Positions 8,550 to 15,809 of a stretch of 21,347 nt of DNA are shown one piece after another. The stretch is from Pyropia haitanensis. Lineage: Eukaryota > Rhodophyta > Bangiophyceae > Bangiales > Bangiaceae. The translations under genes were made by a program, and so were the position numbers. Location: contig SDUX01000191.1 of NCBI GenBank assembly GCA_008729055.1, positions 72,905-94,251 of the forward strand, read 5' to 3'. Each line of letters starts with the position of its first letter. Within the stretch, counting starts at the first letter, position 1. The notes below the pieces were generated by a model. It searched no databases. It saw only the letters and a program-made list of their open reading frames with translations, and was not told where the DNA came from.

Positions 8550-11500
8550 CTACTCGCCGGCATGATTTCGCTCAAAGCGAAATACTATCGTGGTCCAGAC
8601 CGGTGGGTGCTCAGCCACCCATAGGTCGGGACTCGCGGGCGAGCGGGGGAAGCACTCCAAGGGTAACTCCTCGTACTCGAAGCATCGGTTCATGAAGATA
8701 CTGAACCATTCTTGCGCTTCCCACCGGGGAGCGAGGAGGGTGAGGGCCAATGGAGGGCCACTTGCCAGTCGCTCGGCAATCTCCGGGAGGAGCGAGGTCG
8801 GGGGGTTCGCCCACGCGTTGTGGGGCGTCCAGTCGTGACTCATTGAGTCACGCCACTCGGCCCCGGGCTCGCACTCCTTGGAGCCGAACCGCTCGAACCT
8901 CTTGTTCGCCTGGGTGGCGAACAAGTCGATGGTGTGAGGCCCGTGGAGCTTCTCCAACCGGTCCACGATTGCTCGGGGAGCCGTCCAGTCTGCCCGCTCC
9001 GGTATGTTACGGGGGAAGTTCGTGGGGAATGTACTGCGTAGGTAGTACAGGGGGATGACCTCGCCCACCTGCCCGCGCGGGTGGGTCCAGATGAGTCGCG
9101 CTTGGATGTGACCGTCGGGCGATTGGTGGAAGGCGATGATGGTTGGCACCCACCTGACGCTGGGGGTCACCGCGTTCACGCGGGCGTCCGGGTGTGGGAG
9201 GCCTTGGCTCTGCGACCTGAGTGTCATCTTAGTTGGTGACCACTCGTACCCCGGTACTTGCTTGTTCTGGTTCCGCAGGTACCGCAGGACCAAGTGCTTC
9301 GGCAGGTCGCCGAGCGGCGTCCACACGTCGTCGTTGCTCTGGTACCCCCACCACCGCACCTTGGCTTGGTGCTCCCCGTCGACGCATCGTAACCCGACGA
9401 GCTTGTCGATGAGGTAGTCGTCCATCACGGATGGACGGTCAGACAAGTTCACCTTGTCCTTGAGCAGGGCATGAGGAGTGGCGTCGGCTTCGCCGGCTGC
9501 ATCGGGTCTTGGGGCTGGCGTCGCTTGGTCCCATGACACTCTGCTCTCCTCGTCCCCCACCTGGACAACGAACGTCTTGTCGTCCAGGTCGACGACAAGG
9601 AACGGCCCGTTCGTGGGGCTGGACAACTTGTGCTCGCGTTGGTGTGCCTTCAGGTACACGTAGTCGCCGATCTTGACATCCTTGTTCCGGGTGGCAAGGT
9701 TCTTGTCGTACGTCTTCTTGTAGCGCTGCTGCGTCTTGCGCAGAGCCTCGGCCACCTTGGGTATGGTCTTGCGGAGCCGGGCCATGAAGGAGCGCTTGAC
9801 CGACAAGGGCGAGCCGTCCTTGGTGGTGCCGTGTGCCTGGATAGACACACCGGGTGGCGGGCTGTGCACCGTGAGGTTCGGGATCCGTCTGGGGATGACC
9901 AGCTCGAACGGTGCCACGCCCGTCGATCGATGCGGCTGCGTGTTGTACGCGTACGTGAGGATGGGTAGGAGCTCATCCCACCGTTGCGGGTTATCCGCAA
10001 CGTAGTGCCGGAGCTGCTTGACGATGGTGCGGTTGTACCGCTCCACCTGCCCGTTTGTCTGCGGGTGGTACGGCGTCGACTCCCTTGTCTCAATGCCAAG
10101 GGTCCGGCACACGGCGATGAAGAACTTCGACATGAACTGGCTTCCTTGATCCGACAGGAGCACGTCGGGTGGCCCGTAGCTGGCCACCCATACCTCCACC
10201 AACGCCGAGGCTACCGTGACAGCGGTCACCTTCTTCAGGGCGACGCAACGGACGACCTTGGAGAAGCGGTCGGTGAATGCCAACACGTACTTGTTGCGCG
10301 TCAACGAGACAGGCAGCGGCCCGAGGATGTCGACGTTGACTTCCGTCAACGGCTCGGTCGCCGGGAACAGTCTCATCGGCGCCGTGTGGCGTCGCAACGC
10401 AAGCCGGCTCTGTGCACATGCGGCGCACCGCGTGACCACTCCGTAGGCGTCGGTGGCCATCGACGGCCAGTAGAACCGGCGCCGCATGGAGTAGTACATC
10501 CGGTTCGATCCCGGATGTCCTTCCGTGGTCGGGAAGTGGGCCAAGTGGAGCAACCTCGCCCGATGCTTGTGCGGGACCACAAGCTGGTCCCCGTCGAGGC
10601 CCTCTCGGTAGAGCGCGCCGTCCTTCACCGAGAAGTTGGGGGCCTTGCCTGCGGCCATCTTCTTGCGGATGACCTTGCACAAGGCGTCGGTCGCCTGGTC
10701 CGCTACTAGGTCCTCAAACGCGACCGGCGTCAGCCGTACCGCGTGGGTGTACCGCCCCCTCTGCAAGCTTCTGGCCGTCTCGGCCAGAGCCAAGCATGGG
10801 ATCTCGTCGTCGAGATCCGAGTCGTCAAGGGCGCCGGTGCGCGTCCGTGACAAGAAGTCGGGTGCATGATGACTTGCACCAGGTTTGTACAAGACGTCGA
10901 AGGTGAACTCGGCCAAGCGGAGGCGCCATCGCATCAACCGGCTGCTTGGGTCGGTGGTATTGTAGATCCACCTTAGTGCCTGATGGTCCGTTCGCACCGT
11001 GAACTTGTTGCCGTCCAAGAAGTGCCGTAAGGTCAGCACTCCCCACACAAGTCCAAGGCATTCGCGTTCCGTCGTGCAGTAGTTCTGCTCGGCCGGCTTC
11101 AGCGTGCGGCTGTAGTAGCCCACCGGTTGCAGCTGTCCATCTTCTTGTTCTTGCAACAAGGCGCACCCGAGCTGGTCCGCGCACGCGTCGACGTCGACCA
11201 CGAATCGACGGGTGGGGTGCGGGATGGTGAGCACCGGCGGTGTCACCAATGCTTGTTTGAGGTCTTCAAACGCCGCGAGTTGTTCTGCCGTTGGTTCAGG
11301 CAGATCCGGGCCGACGTCGTTCTTGGTCAGCTCGGTTAATGGTCTCGCTCTCTTGGCGAAGTCCTTGACGAAGCGTCGGTAGACGTTGCAGGCGCCGAGG
11401 AAGCTCTTCATATGGGTCTTCGTCTTGGGGAAGGTGGCCCGTTTGAGGGCCTCGGTGTTCTTGTTGTGCACCTTGAGTTGGCCGGGGCAGACCAAGTGAC

Positions 11501-13226
11501 CGAGGTACTCGACTTCTTTCTTGAAGAAGGCACACTTCTCAAGGTTGAGTGTGACGCCTGCTTTACGTAGGCGTGTCAAGACTACGTCCAGATGGCGGAC
11601 GTGTTCCTCGGCGGACTTAGAGAACACGATGACGTCGTCAAGGTAGACAAGACATATCTGCCACTTGAGGCCAGACAAGATGATGTCCAGGGCTCGCTGG
11701 AACGTTGCCGGGGCATTCGTCAGCCCGAACGGCATGACGACCCATTCGAAGAGTCCGTCGTGACATGCGAAGGCGGTCTTCTCTTGGTCCTCCTTTCGGA
11801 GTGGCACTTGCCAGTAACCGGCTGTGCAATCAAGTGTCGAGAAGAACTGCGCCTCGCCCAACGAGTCGAGGCAATCATCCATCCTAGGAATGGGATAGGT
11901 ATCCTTCTTGGTGACGGCGTTCAGCCGTCGGTAGTCGATGCAGAACCTCGGCTTGCCGTTCTTCTTGGGCACGACCACGACTGGGCTTGACCAGTCGCTG
12001 TGGCTTGGCCGTATCACTTCCTGCTTGAGCATGGCGTTGATGCAGTCCGTGATGATCTCCCTCTTGCGCAGGCCCGTCCGGTAGGGGGCCTGGTGGATCG
12101 GGATGACCTTGTCATCGGTTTCAATCCGATGAACGGTGGCGTGGATCGTCCCCAGCTTGCCGCTCCACATGACCTGATGCTGCTCGAGCATCCTCCGGAT
12201 ACGCTTGTGGAGGTGCTTCGGAGCGTCCGCGAGGTCGACTGAGTCGACCGACGGCGCGGGCTTATCTTGCGGAGGTTGGGGCTTCTCATCGACCGTGGCG
12301 ATGACTGGCCCCTCGTACATCTCCGCTGACCCGAGGACGGTACCTTTCTTGAGGTACCTGGTTGTCGCGCCGACGTTGCACAATCGTACCTGGAAGGGCA
12401 CGGCAGGCAAGGTGCAGGCGACCCCATTCGCCAAGATGACTTGGTGACCTTGGTGCAATCTTGAGTTGGTGGTCACATGGATCAACCCGGTGATGTCGCT
12501 GTTGGCTGCCGCGAACACTTCGGTGAACGGCGGCAAGGTCGTCCGCTTAGCCAGACGGACCTTGCCCTGTTGCCGTTGAACGCAGTGCGTGTCCAAGATG
12601 GGCATGCAAACCGAGACAGGTGAACTGGGGTCGGTCCAGTACACCTTGTTGAGACGTGGGTAAATAGCCTCCACGTGCTGGTTGATGAACCGGGTACCCA
12701 AGATGGCCGGGACGGCCAACTCCTTGACGACGTGGAACGTTGAGACCATCTTAACGTGCCCGGAATCGACGATGATGTTGATCGCCGCCAGGATGGGAAG
12801 GGGGTTGCCACTGGCGTCAACCACCTTGGGCGCCCGTCGATTCTTGGACGCGAACGAGGTCCAGTTCGCCGGAAGTTGGTCAACCCGAATGAGGTTGAGA
12901 CCCGCCCCTGTATCCAGCGTGGGCCGCATCGCACGCATGTGTTCTGGGGCAGGCCCCAGACACAGGGGAACCGTGTAGTGACGGTACGCCTTATTGAGGA
13001 TCGACGTCCAACACCGAGGTGTTGGTTGGGGTTTGCCGCGGTCAGGGGGAAGGTCGGCCGCGCCGGGCTCACGCGACCGACCGCTCAGTTTCCCTGAGCG
13101 TGGGCAGGGTGGTCGTCGGCGTCGACGAAGGCCGTTACGGCACGGTCCGTTGACGAACGTCGGCGTTCCCGTCGAGGTTCGGGGCAGTCGCTGGAGAAGT
13201 GCCCGAACCGGTGACAGTTGTAGCAT
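8550..13226 (-). CDS. pol: Pol polyprotein: protease, RT, RNase H, integrase, chromodomain, methyltransferase-like tail
   Basis: The frame is open for 1558 codons, but the first 46 overlap gag out of frame. Pol is probably made as Gag-Pol by -1 frameshifting, entering at codon 47 (13088) and giving a fusion of about 2115 aa. Residues in this frame: aspartic protease DTGA 105-108 and ILG 175-177; RT with D466 and YLDD 528-531; RNase H with D680, E722, D747 and D790; integrase zinc finger H897, H904, C934, C937; integrase core D966, D1026, E1062 (35 residues between the last two); GPF 1207-1209; chromodomain about 1268-1318 (W1292, W1293, W1302). A tail of about 240 residues follows, with WTAP 1414-1417, DLFA 1434-1437 and NPPT 1474-1477, similar to phage Dam-like N6-adenine methyltransferases and the domain in DIRS elements. 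All catalytic residues for retrotransposition are present and no stop or frameshift breaks the frame. The ATG at 13226 need not be used. Confidence 0.95.
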   Translation of the reverse strand: MLQLSPVRALLQRLPRTSTGTPTFVNGPCRNGLRRRRRPPCPRSGKLSGRSREPGAADLPPDRGKPQPTPRCWTSILNKAYRHYTVPLCLGPAPEHMRAMRPTLDTGAGLNLIRVDQLPANWTSFASKNRRAPKVVDASGNPLPILAAINIIVDSGHVKMVSTFHVVKELAVPAILGTRFINQHVEAIYPRLNKVYWTDPSSPVSVCMPILDTHCVQRQQGKVRLAKRTTLPPFTEVFAAANSDITGLIHVTTNSRLHQGHQVILANGVACTLPAVPFQVRLCNVGATTRYLKKGTVLGSAEMYEGPVIATVDEKPQPPQDKPAPSVDSVDLADAPKHLHKRIRRMLEQHQVMWSGKLGTIHATVHRIETDDKVIPIHQAPYRTGLRKREIITDCINAMLKQEVIRPSHSDWSSPVVVVPKKNGKPRFCIDYRRLNAVTKKDTYPIPRMDDCLDSLGEAQFFSTLDCTAGYWQVPLRKEDQEKTAFACHDGLFEWVVMPFGLTNAPATFQRALDIILSGLKWQICLVYLDDVIVFSKSAEEHVRHLDVVLTRLRKAGVTLNLEKCAFFKKEVEYLGHLVCPGQLKVHNKNTEALKRATFPKTKTHMKSFLGACNVYRRFVKDFAKRARPLTELTKNDVGPDLPEPTAEQLAAFEDLKQALVTPPVLTIPHPTRRFVVDVDACADQLGCALLQEQEDGQLQPVGYYSRTLKPAEQNYCTTERECLGLVWGVLTLRHFLDGNKFTVRTDHQALRWIYNTTDPSSRLMRWRLRLAEFTFDVLYKPGASHHAPDFLSRTRTGALDDSDLDDEIPCLALAETARSLQRGRYTHAVRLTPVAFEDLVADQATDALCKVIRKKMAAGKAPNFSVKDGALYREGLDGDQLVVPHKHRARLLHLAHFPTTEGHPGSNRMYYSMRRRFYWPSMATDAYGVVTRCAACAQSRLALRRHTAPMRLFPATEPLTEVNVDILGPLPVSLTRNKYVLAFTDRFSKVVRCVALKKVTAVTVASALVEVWVASYGPPDVLLSDQGSQFMSKFFIAVCRTLGIETRESTPYHPQTNGQVERYNRTIVKQLRHYVADNPQRWDELLPILTYAYNTQPHRSTGVAPFELVIPRRIPNLTVHSPPPGVSIQAHGTTKDGSPLSVKRSFMARLRKTIPKVAEALRKTQQRYKKTYDKNLATRNKDVKIGDYVYLKAHQREHKLSSPTNGPFLVVDLDDKTFVVQVGDEESRVSWDQATPAPRPDAAGEADATPHALLKDKVNLSDRPSVMDDYLIDKLVGLRCVDGEHQAKVRWWGYQSNDDVWTPLGDLPKHLVLRYLRNQNKQVPGYEWSPTKMTLRSQSQGLPHPDARVNAVTPSVRWVPTIIAFHQSPDGHIQARLIWTHPRGQVGEVIPLYYLRSTFPTNFPRNIPERADWTAPRAIVDRLEKLHGPHTIDLFATQANKRFERFGSKECEPGAEWRDSMSHDWTPHNAWANPPTSLLPEIAERLASGPPLALTLLAPRWEAQEWFSIFMNRCFEYEELPLECFPRSPASPDLWVAEHPPVWTTIVFRFERNHAGE
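13052..13094 (-). promoter_or_regulatory. Programmed -1 ribosomal frameshift signal (gag to pol)
   Basis: On the minus strand the last gag codons read CAG GGA AAC TGA, so the heptamer G GGA AAC (13094-13088) sits in the correct phase directly before the gag stop. It fits X XXY YYZ, and the same heptamer is used at retroviral gag-pro or gag-pol junctions (for example Mason-Pfizer and visna viruses). After a 5-nt spacer (13087-13083) comes an 11-bp stem, 13082-13072 paired with 13062-13052, with one G-T wobble and a 9-nt loop. Slipping back one base enters the pol frame at CTG (13088). Heptamer phase, spacer, stem and reading frame all agree. Confidence 0.9.
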
Positions 13227-14896
13227 TCGTCCGTCGAAGTTGCAGTTCGACGCGGGGACGGGGACCTCGATGCCGGTGTGGCGTTGCGTTCCGTTCGCGC
13301 GAAACGTGGTGGTTGCGGCGGAGTGACCGCGACATTCGCTACGACGGCTTCCGAGACGGCTCCAACACGGATTGGAGAGGTAGTGTTCCGGATGTGTCGA
13401 CGCAGGTCCACCTTGACCTTCTGGACACCCGTCCAGTAGATCTGCGCGGTAGTGATCGCTTCCGGCAGCGACACGCGGCCCTTGGTCATCTGGAACATGA
13501 CAACCTGCGCCTTGATCGCGTCGTGAAGTCCGTTGATGAACGTATCAACGAGATCGCTGCTGTTGAACAAGCCGACGAGGCGGTCGCACATACGCTCGAG
13601 TCGTTCGCCGAACGCTCGAGGTGCTTCCTCTTGTTCTTGACGAGCAGAAATGACCTCGGTGTAGGCCTCGTTCAACTTGTCCGGCGTTGCAAACTTCTGC
13701 AACAGCCAGTTCACTCCGTCCCCGTACGTCTTGATGGCGTGCGCGTCCCGTGTCCCACTGTTGGACACGGCGGAGGTGAAGGACAGCTTAGCCGATCCCG
13801 ACAGGCGGAAGCCGAGGAGGGGCAGTGCTTGTCCGTGTGACGCTCCGGCGGCGTCACAAGCTTTCTTGAACGTAGACAAGAACCCGAAGATGGCGAGTGG
13901 GTCCTTCCCAGTGAAGGGCGCCTGACCTTGGAACGGCCCGTCCAAGCACTTGTTCAGCTTATGTGCTTTCCTGACAAGACGGGGTGGATACGCCAGGCGC
14001 GTATCCTCCAGGAAGTACGTCTTGTAGCACAACAGACGTCGGTAACGACGGTTGGGTGCATGGATGGCCATCCGACGGTCGAACACCTCGTGTTCGTTCT
14101 TCTTTGATCGCTTGGACTTGAGCCCGCGTCGGCGTCGCGTAGCTTCCTCCTCGTCCGTGGTGCTCTCGTCGGAAGATTCCGACGGGGAAGACGGCGGAGA
14201 AGGAGGGGTCGGGGGCCCCGATGTCGACGATGACGACGATGACCGATCGGACGAAGTAGATCGGTCCGTCGCCGTCGATGACCGGGACTTGGAAGGGGCG
14301 TCGTCACGTCGAGTGTGACGAGGGCCCTTGCGTGTACGGCGGCCGCGCTCGGGGGTACCCTGAGCGGGGCGCTCACCGTACACTTGAAGGAGAGCCTGGA
14401 GTCCCGCAAGTAGCTCCGCCGTGTCATGTTGTTCCTTGACAGGCTCAGGTGTCGGCTGCTTGCGATCCTTAGGCTGACCCTTCTTGGTGGGTCGGGGCTT
14501 CTTCATGGAGCCACTGGCGGATCTGCTCCCTTGAGCAGACTTCTGCATCTCAACCAGCAGATCTTGTTGCTGCTGCAGACGTCGCGTCAGTTCGGCTACC
14601 GTGGTCTGCTCGTCATTCAAAGCTTGCTCCGCTTGAGCAAGGGCAGCTTCATAGGCGGCAGTCCGGCCGTCGTCTTCCGCCTCTGCGGTAGGCGTCGGCC
14701 CAGCCGCCGACGCCGAGGCCGCTGGGAACGTCAGCGGGTCGTCCTTTGGGTCCACGTCGGCATGCGCCGACGGGGCCCGACGAGGAGGCGGAGGGGGGTC
14801 GTTGCGGGCTTGAGTGGTAGAGGAAGACCTCGTGGAGACGCCCTTTCGGCGCGTCCCATCGGGGGGCACGTAGTCCTTCGGGAGATGAGGATCCAT
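13085..14896 (-). CDS. gag: Gag structural polyprotein (603 aa)
   Basis: Gag assembles the particle that packages element RNA. The first ATG after the leader (14896) opens the frame. Residues 1-70 are Pro/Ser-rich and disordered. Residues 78-122 form a Gln/Leu-rich probable coiled coil. Residues 128-200 are basic. Residues 205-250 are Ser/Pro-rich, then acidic, followed by a Lys/Arg cluster (255-267) that could be a nuclear localisation signal. Residues 320-490 resemble the retrotransposon Gag capsid region (PFTGKDPLAIFGFL, then a helical segment around YGDGVNWLLQKF). Residues 500-550 are basic. A CX2CX4HX4C zinc knuckle spans 558-571 (C558, C561, H566, C571). The last 142 bp overlap pol in the -1 frame. 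At 603 aa it is longer than many Ty3/gypsy Gags because of the disordered N-terminal third. Confidence 0.93.
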   Translation of the reverse strand: MDPHLPKDYVPPDGTRRKGVSTRSSSTTQARNDPPPPPRRAPSAHADVDPKDDPLTFPAASASAAGPTPTAEAEDDGRTAAYEAALAQAEQALNDEQTTVAELTRRLQQQQDLLVEMQKSAQGSRSASGSMKKPRPTKKGQPKDRKQPTPEPVKEQHDTAELLAGLQALLQVYGERPAQGTPERGRRTRKGPRHTRRDDAPSKSRSSTATDRSTSSDRSSSSSSTSGPPTPPSPPSSPSESSDESTTDEEEATRRRRGLKSKRSKKNEHEVFDRRMAIHAPNRRYRRLLCYKTYFLEDTRLAYPPRLVRKAHKLNKCLDGPFQGQAPFTGKDPLAIFGFLSTFKKACDAAGASHGQALPLLGFRLSGSAKLSFTSAVSNSGTRDAHAIKTYGDGVNWLLQKFATPDKLNEAYTEVISARQEQEEAPRAFGERLERMCDRLVGLFNSSDLVDTFINGLHDAIKAQVVMFQMTKGRVSLPEAITTAQIYWTGVQKVKVDLRRHIRNTTSPIRVGAVSEAVVANVAVTPPQPPRFARTERNATPASRSPSPRRTATSTDECYNCHRFGHFSSDCPEPRRERRRSSTDRAVTAFVDADDHPAHAQGN

Positions 14897-15162
14897 GTTG
14901 CCCGACCGATCAGGTCCTCCCCTGTCGAGGACCGGCGATCGCTGTCGTCCACGGGGCTACGGCCCGTGGCGACCCCTTGACGTGATGAGCCCCGCTCACC
15001 ACCACCTTGACCCGGGTCCGTTTGCGCCCTGCGCTCCGGCCGCCCAAGTCGAAGTCCACGATGACACCGCTACCCGTCTTAGCCGTAAAAGATAAGGAGA
15101 TACACGTCCACCTCACGGCCGAGGGCCGTGAGTTTCTGCGTATCCCCTGCTGCTCCACCAAA
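14897..15162 (-). other. Leader between 5' LTR and gag
   Basis: The leader is 266 bp and no coding ORF is supported. It contains the primer binding site next to the LTR and two perfect hairpins: 15112-15120/3 nt/15124-15132 (9 bp) just downstream of the primer binding site, and 14949-14955/7 nt/14963-14969 (7 bp) nearer gag. This is the usual place for packaging and dimerisation signals in retroelement RNA, so the hairpins are candidates by position only. Confidence 0.75.
15143..15160 (-). other. Primer binding site, possibly for tRNA-Ala
   Basis: On the element's sense strand, TGGTGGAGCAGCAGGGGA begins two bases (TT) inside the 5' LTR. Its complement ends ...CTGCTCCACCA, like a mature tRNA 3' end with A73 and CCA. 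Read as an acceptor strand it has U70, as in the G3-U70 pair of tRNA-Ala, and the upstream ATCCCC fits the 3' part of a T-arm. The match to remembered eukaryotic tRNA-Ala 3' ends is good but not perfect, so the tRNA identity is tentative while the site itself is well supported. Confidence 0.8.
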
Positions 15163-15805
15163 TGTGGCAAGTCGGGTGTCCACAGGGTACCGTAATCAGG
15201 GGGGAGGGTTGACGCACAGACCCGTAACCGCAGTGCCAAGACTATGGCAAGTAAGCGGGACAAAGAAGGATACGTTTAGACCTGACGAGCAGGGAGAAGC
15301 GGGGCGAGAACGCCGTCGCGTGCCCAGAAGAGGCACGCGCGCGCCCGCCGCAACCCTCGATCGGACAGGTCGACCGGGCAGGGTCGACCTGTCCTAAGAA
15401 ATAGAAGCGAAATCCCTCCAAGACGATAATTGCATGCGAAATTGGTGAGTACCCCCCGAAAGGGCGTACCACAATCGATAGGTCGATCCTATCGATCGTC
15501 ACAGGGAGTACTCGATCCAGCTCCCGCGGCCGTCCTCCCCCGGCCCGGGAGCTGTCCCTCGGGTCGAAGGATCGCCCGCCGGCGCACGCCTTCGACCCAA
15601 TCACAAGCGACCTAGGGGGGGGGGCTAGCCCCACCCGTGACGCGACCGTTCGGGCCCGGTACGCCGCCCGACCCTTTTACAGGGGTCGGGGAGAGGGGTG
15701 GCGACGACGCCCTCGGCGGGTGTGGCCGCCCGTGGGGCTGCGGCGCGTGCCGTCCACTTAGCCGTGGACGGCCCCTGCGCGCCCCCCAGGCGTATATATG
15801 CCACA
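15163..15805 (-). repeat. 5' LTR (right), 643 bp
   Basis: It is the upstream LTR in the element's sense, with the same TGTGGCA/TGCCACA ends and hairpin set as the left LTR. It is one base longer because of ten rather than nine G at 15615-15624. It must contain the promoter for gag-pol on the minus strand, but no TATA box at a conventional position is visible on that strand. The only TATATAT is at 15793-15799, near the outer edge. Confidence 0.96.
15793..15799 (+). promoter_or_regulatory. Outward-facing TATA motif in the 5' LTR
   Basis: This is the same motif as at 5402-5408. Here the plus strand leads out of the element into satellite DNA, so if the LTR drives antisense transcription the flanking array would be transcribed from about 15820. 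Read the other way, it could be the TATA box of the gag-pol transcript with a very short U3. Confidence 0.35.
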
Positions 15806-15809
15806 AAGT
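15806..15809. repeat. Target site duplication, right copy (AAGT)
   Basis: This matches 4769-4772. Joining the left flank to the sequence after this copy gives exactly the decamer tract found in the other monomers, so the insertion caused no deletion. Confidence 0.85.

Larger units (their letters stand above)
4773..15805 (-). mobile_element. Ty3/gypsy LTR retrotransposon with chromodomain, full length
   Basis: The element is 11,033 bp: two LTRs of 642 and 643 bp, each beginning TGTGGCA and ending TGCCACA, flank 9,748 bp of internal sequence. Sense is minus: the primer binding site lies just inside the right LTR, gag then pol run leftward, and a G-rich tract abuts the left LTR. The order protease, RT, RNase H, integrase is that of Ty3/gypsy (Metaviridae), and a chromodomain follows the integrase, as in chromoviruses. 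Gag and pol appear unbroken, the LTRs are nearly identical and target duplications are present, so the copy may be active. It is larger than a typical chromovirus because of a C-terminal Pol extension and a 3-kb oppositely oriented ORF between pol and the 3' LTR. Confidence 0.96.

Noticed and set aside
9984..10709. 241-codon plus-strand ORF across the integrase region
   Set aside because: It is an antisense shadow of pol, whose conserved catalytic motifs fix the coding strand and frame.
13226..13226. Independent start codon for Pol at 13226
   Set aside because: It lies inside the gag zinc-knuckle coding region, and residues 1-46 in that frame are an out-of-frame shadow of gag; the frameshift signal at 13094-13052 gives a better explanation.
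15142..15160. tRNA gene
   Set aside because: Only the 3' end of a tRNA is matched, with no D-arm or anticodon arm; position beside the LTR identifies it as a primer binding site.
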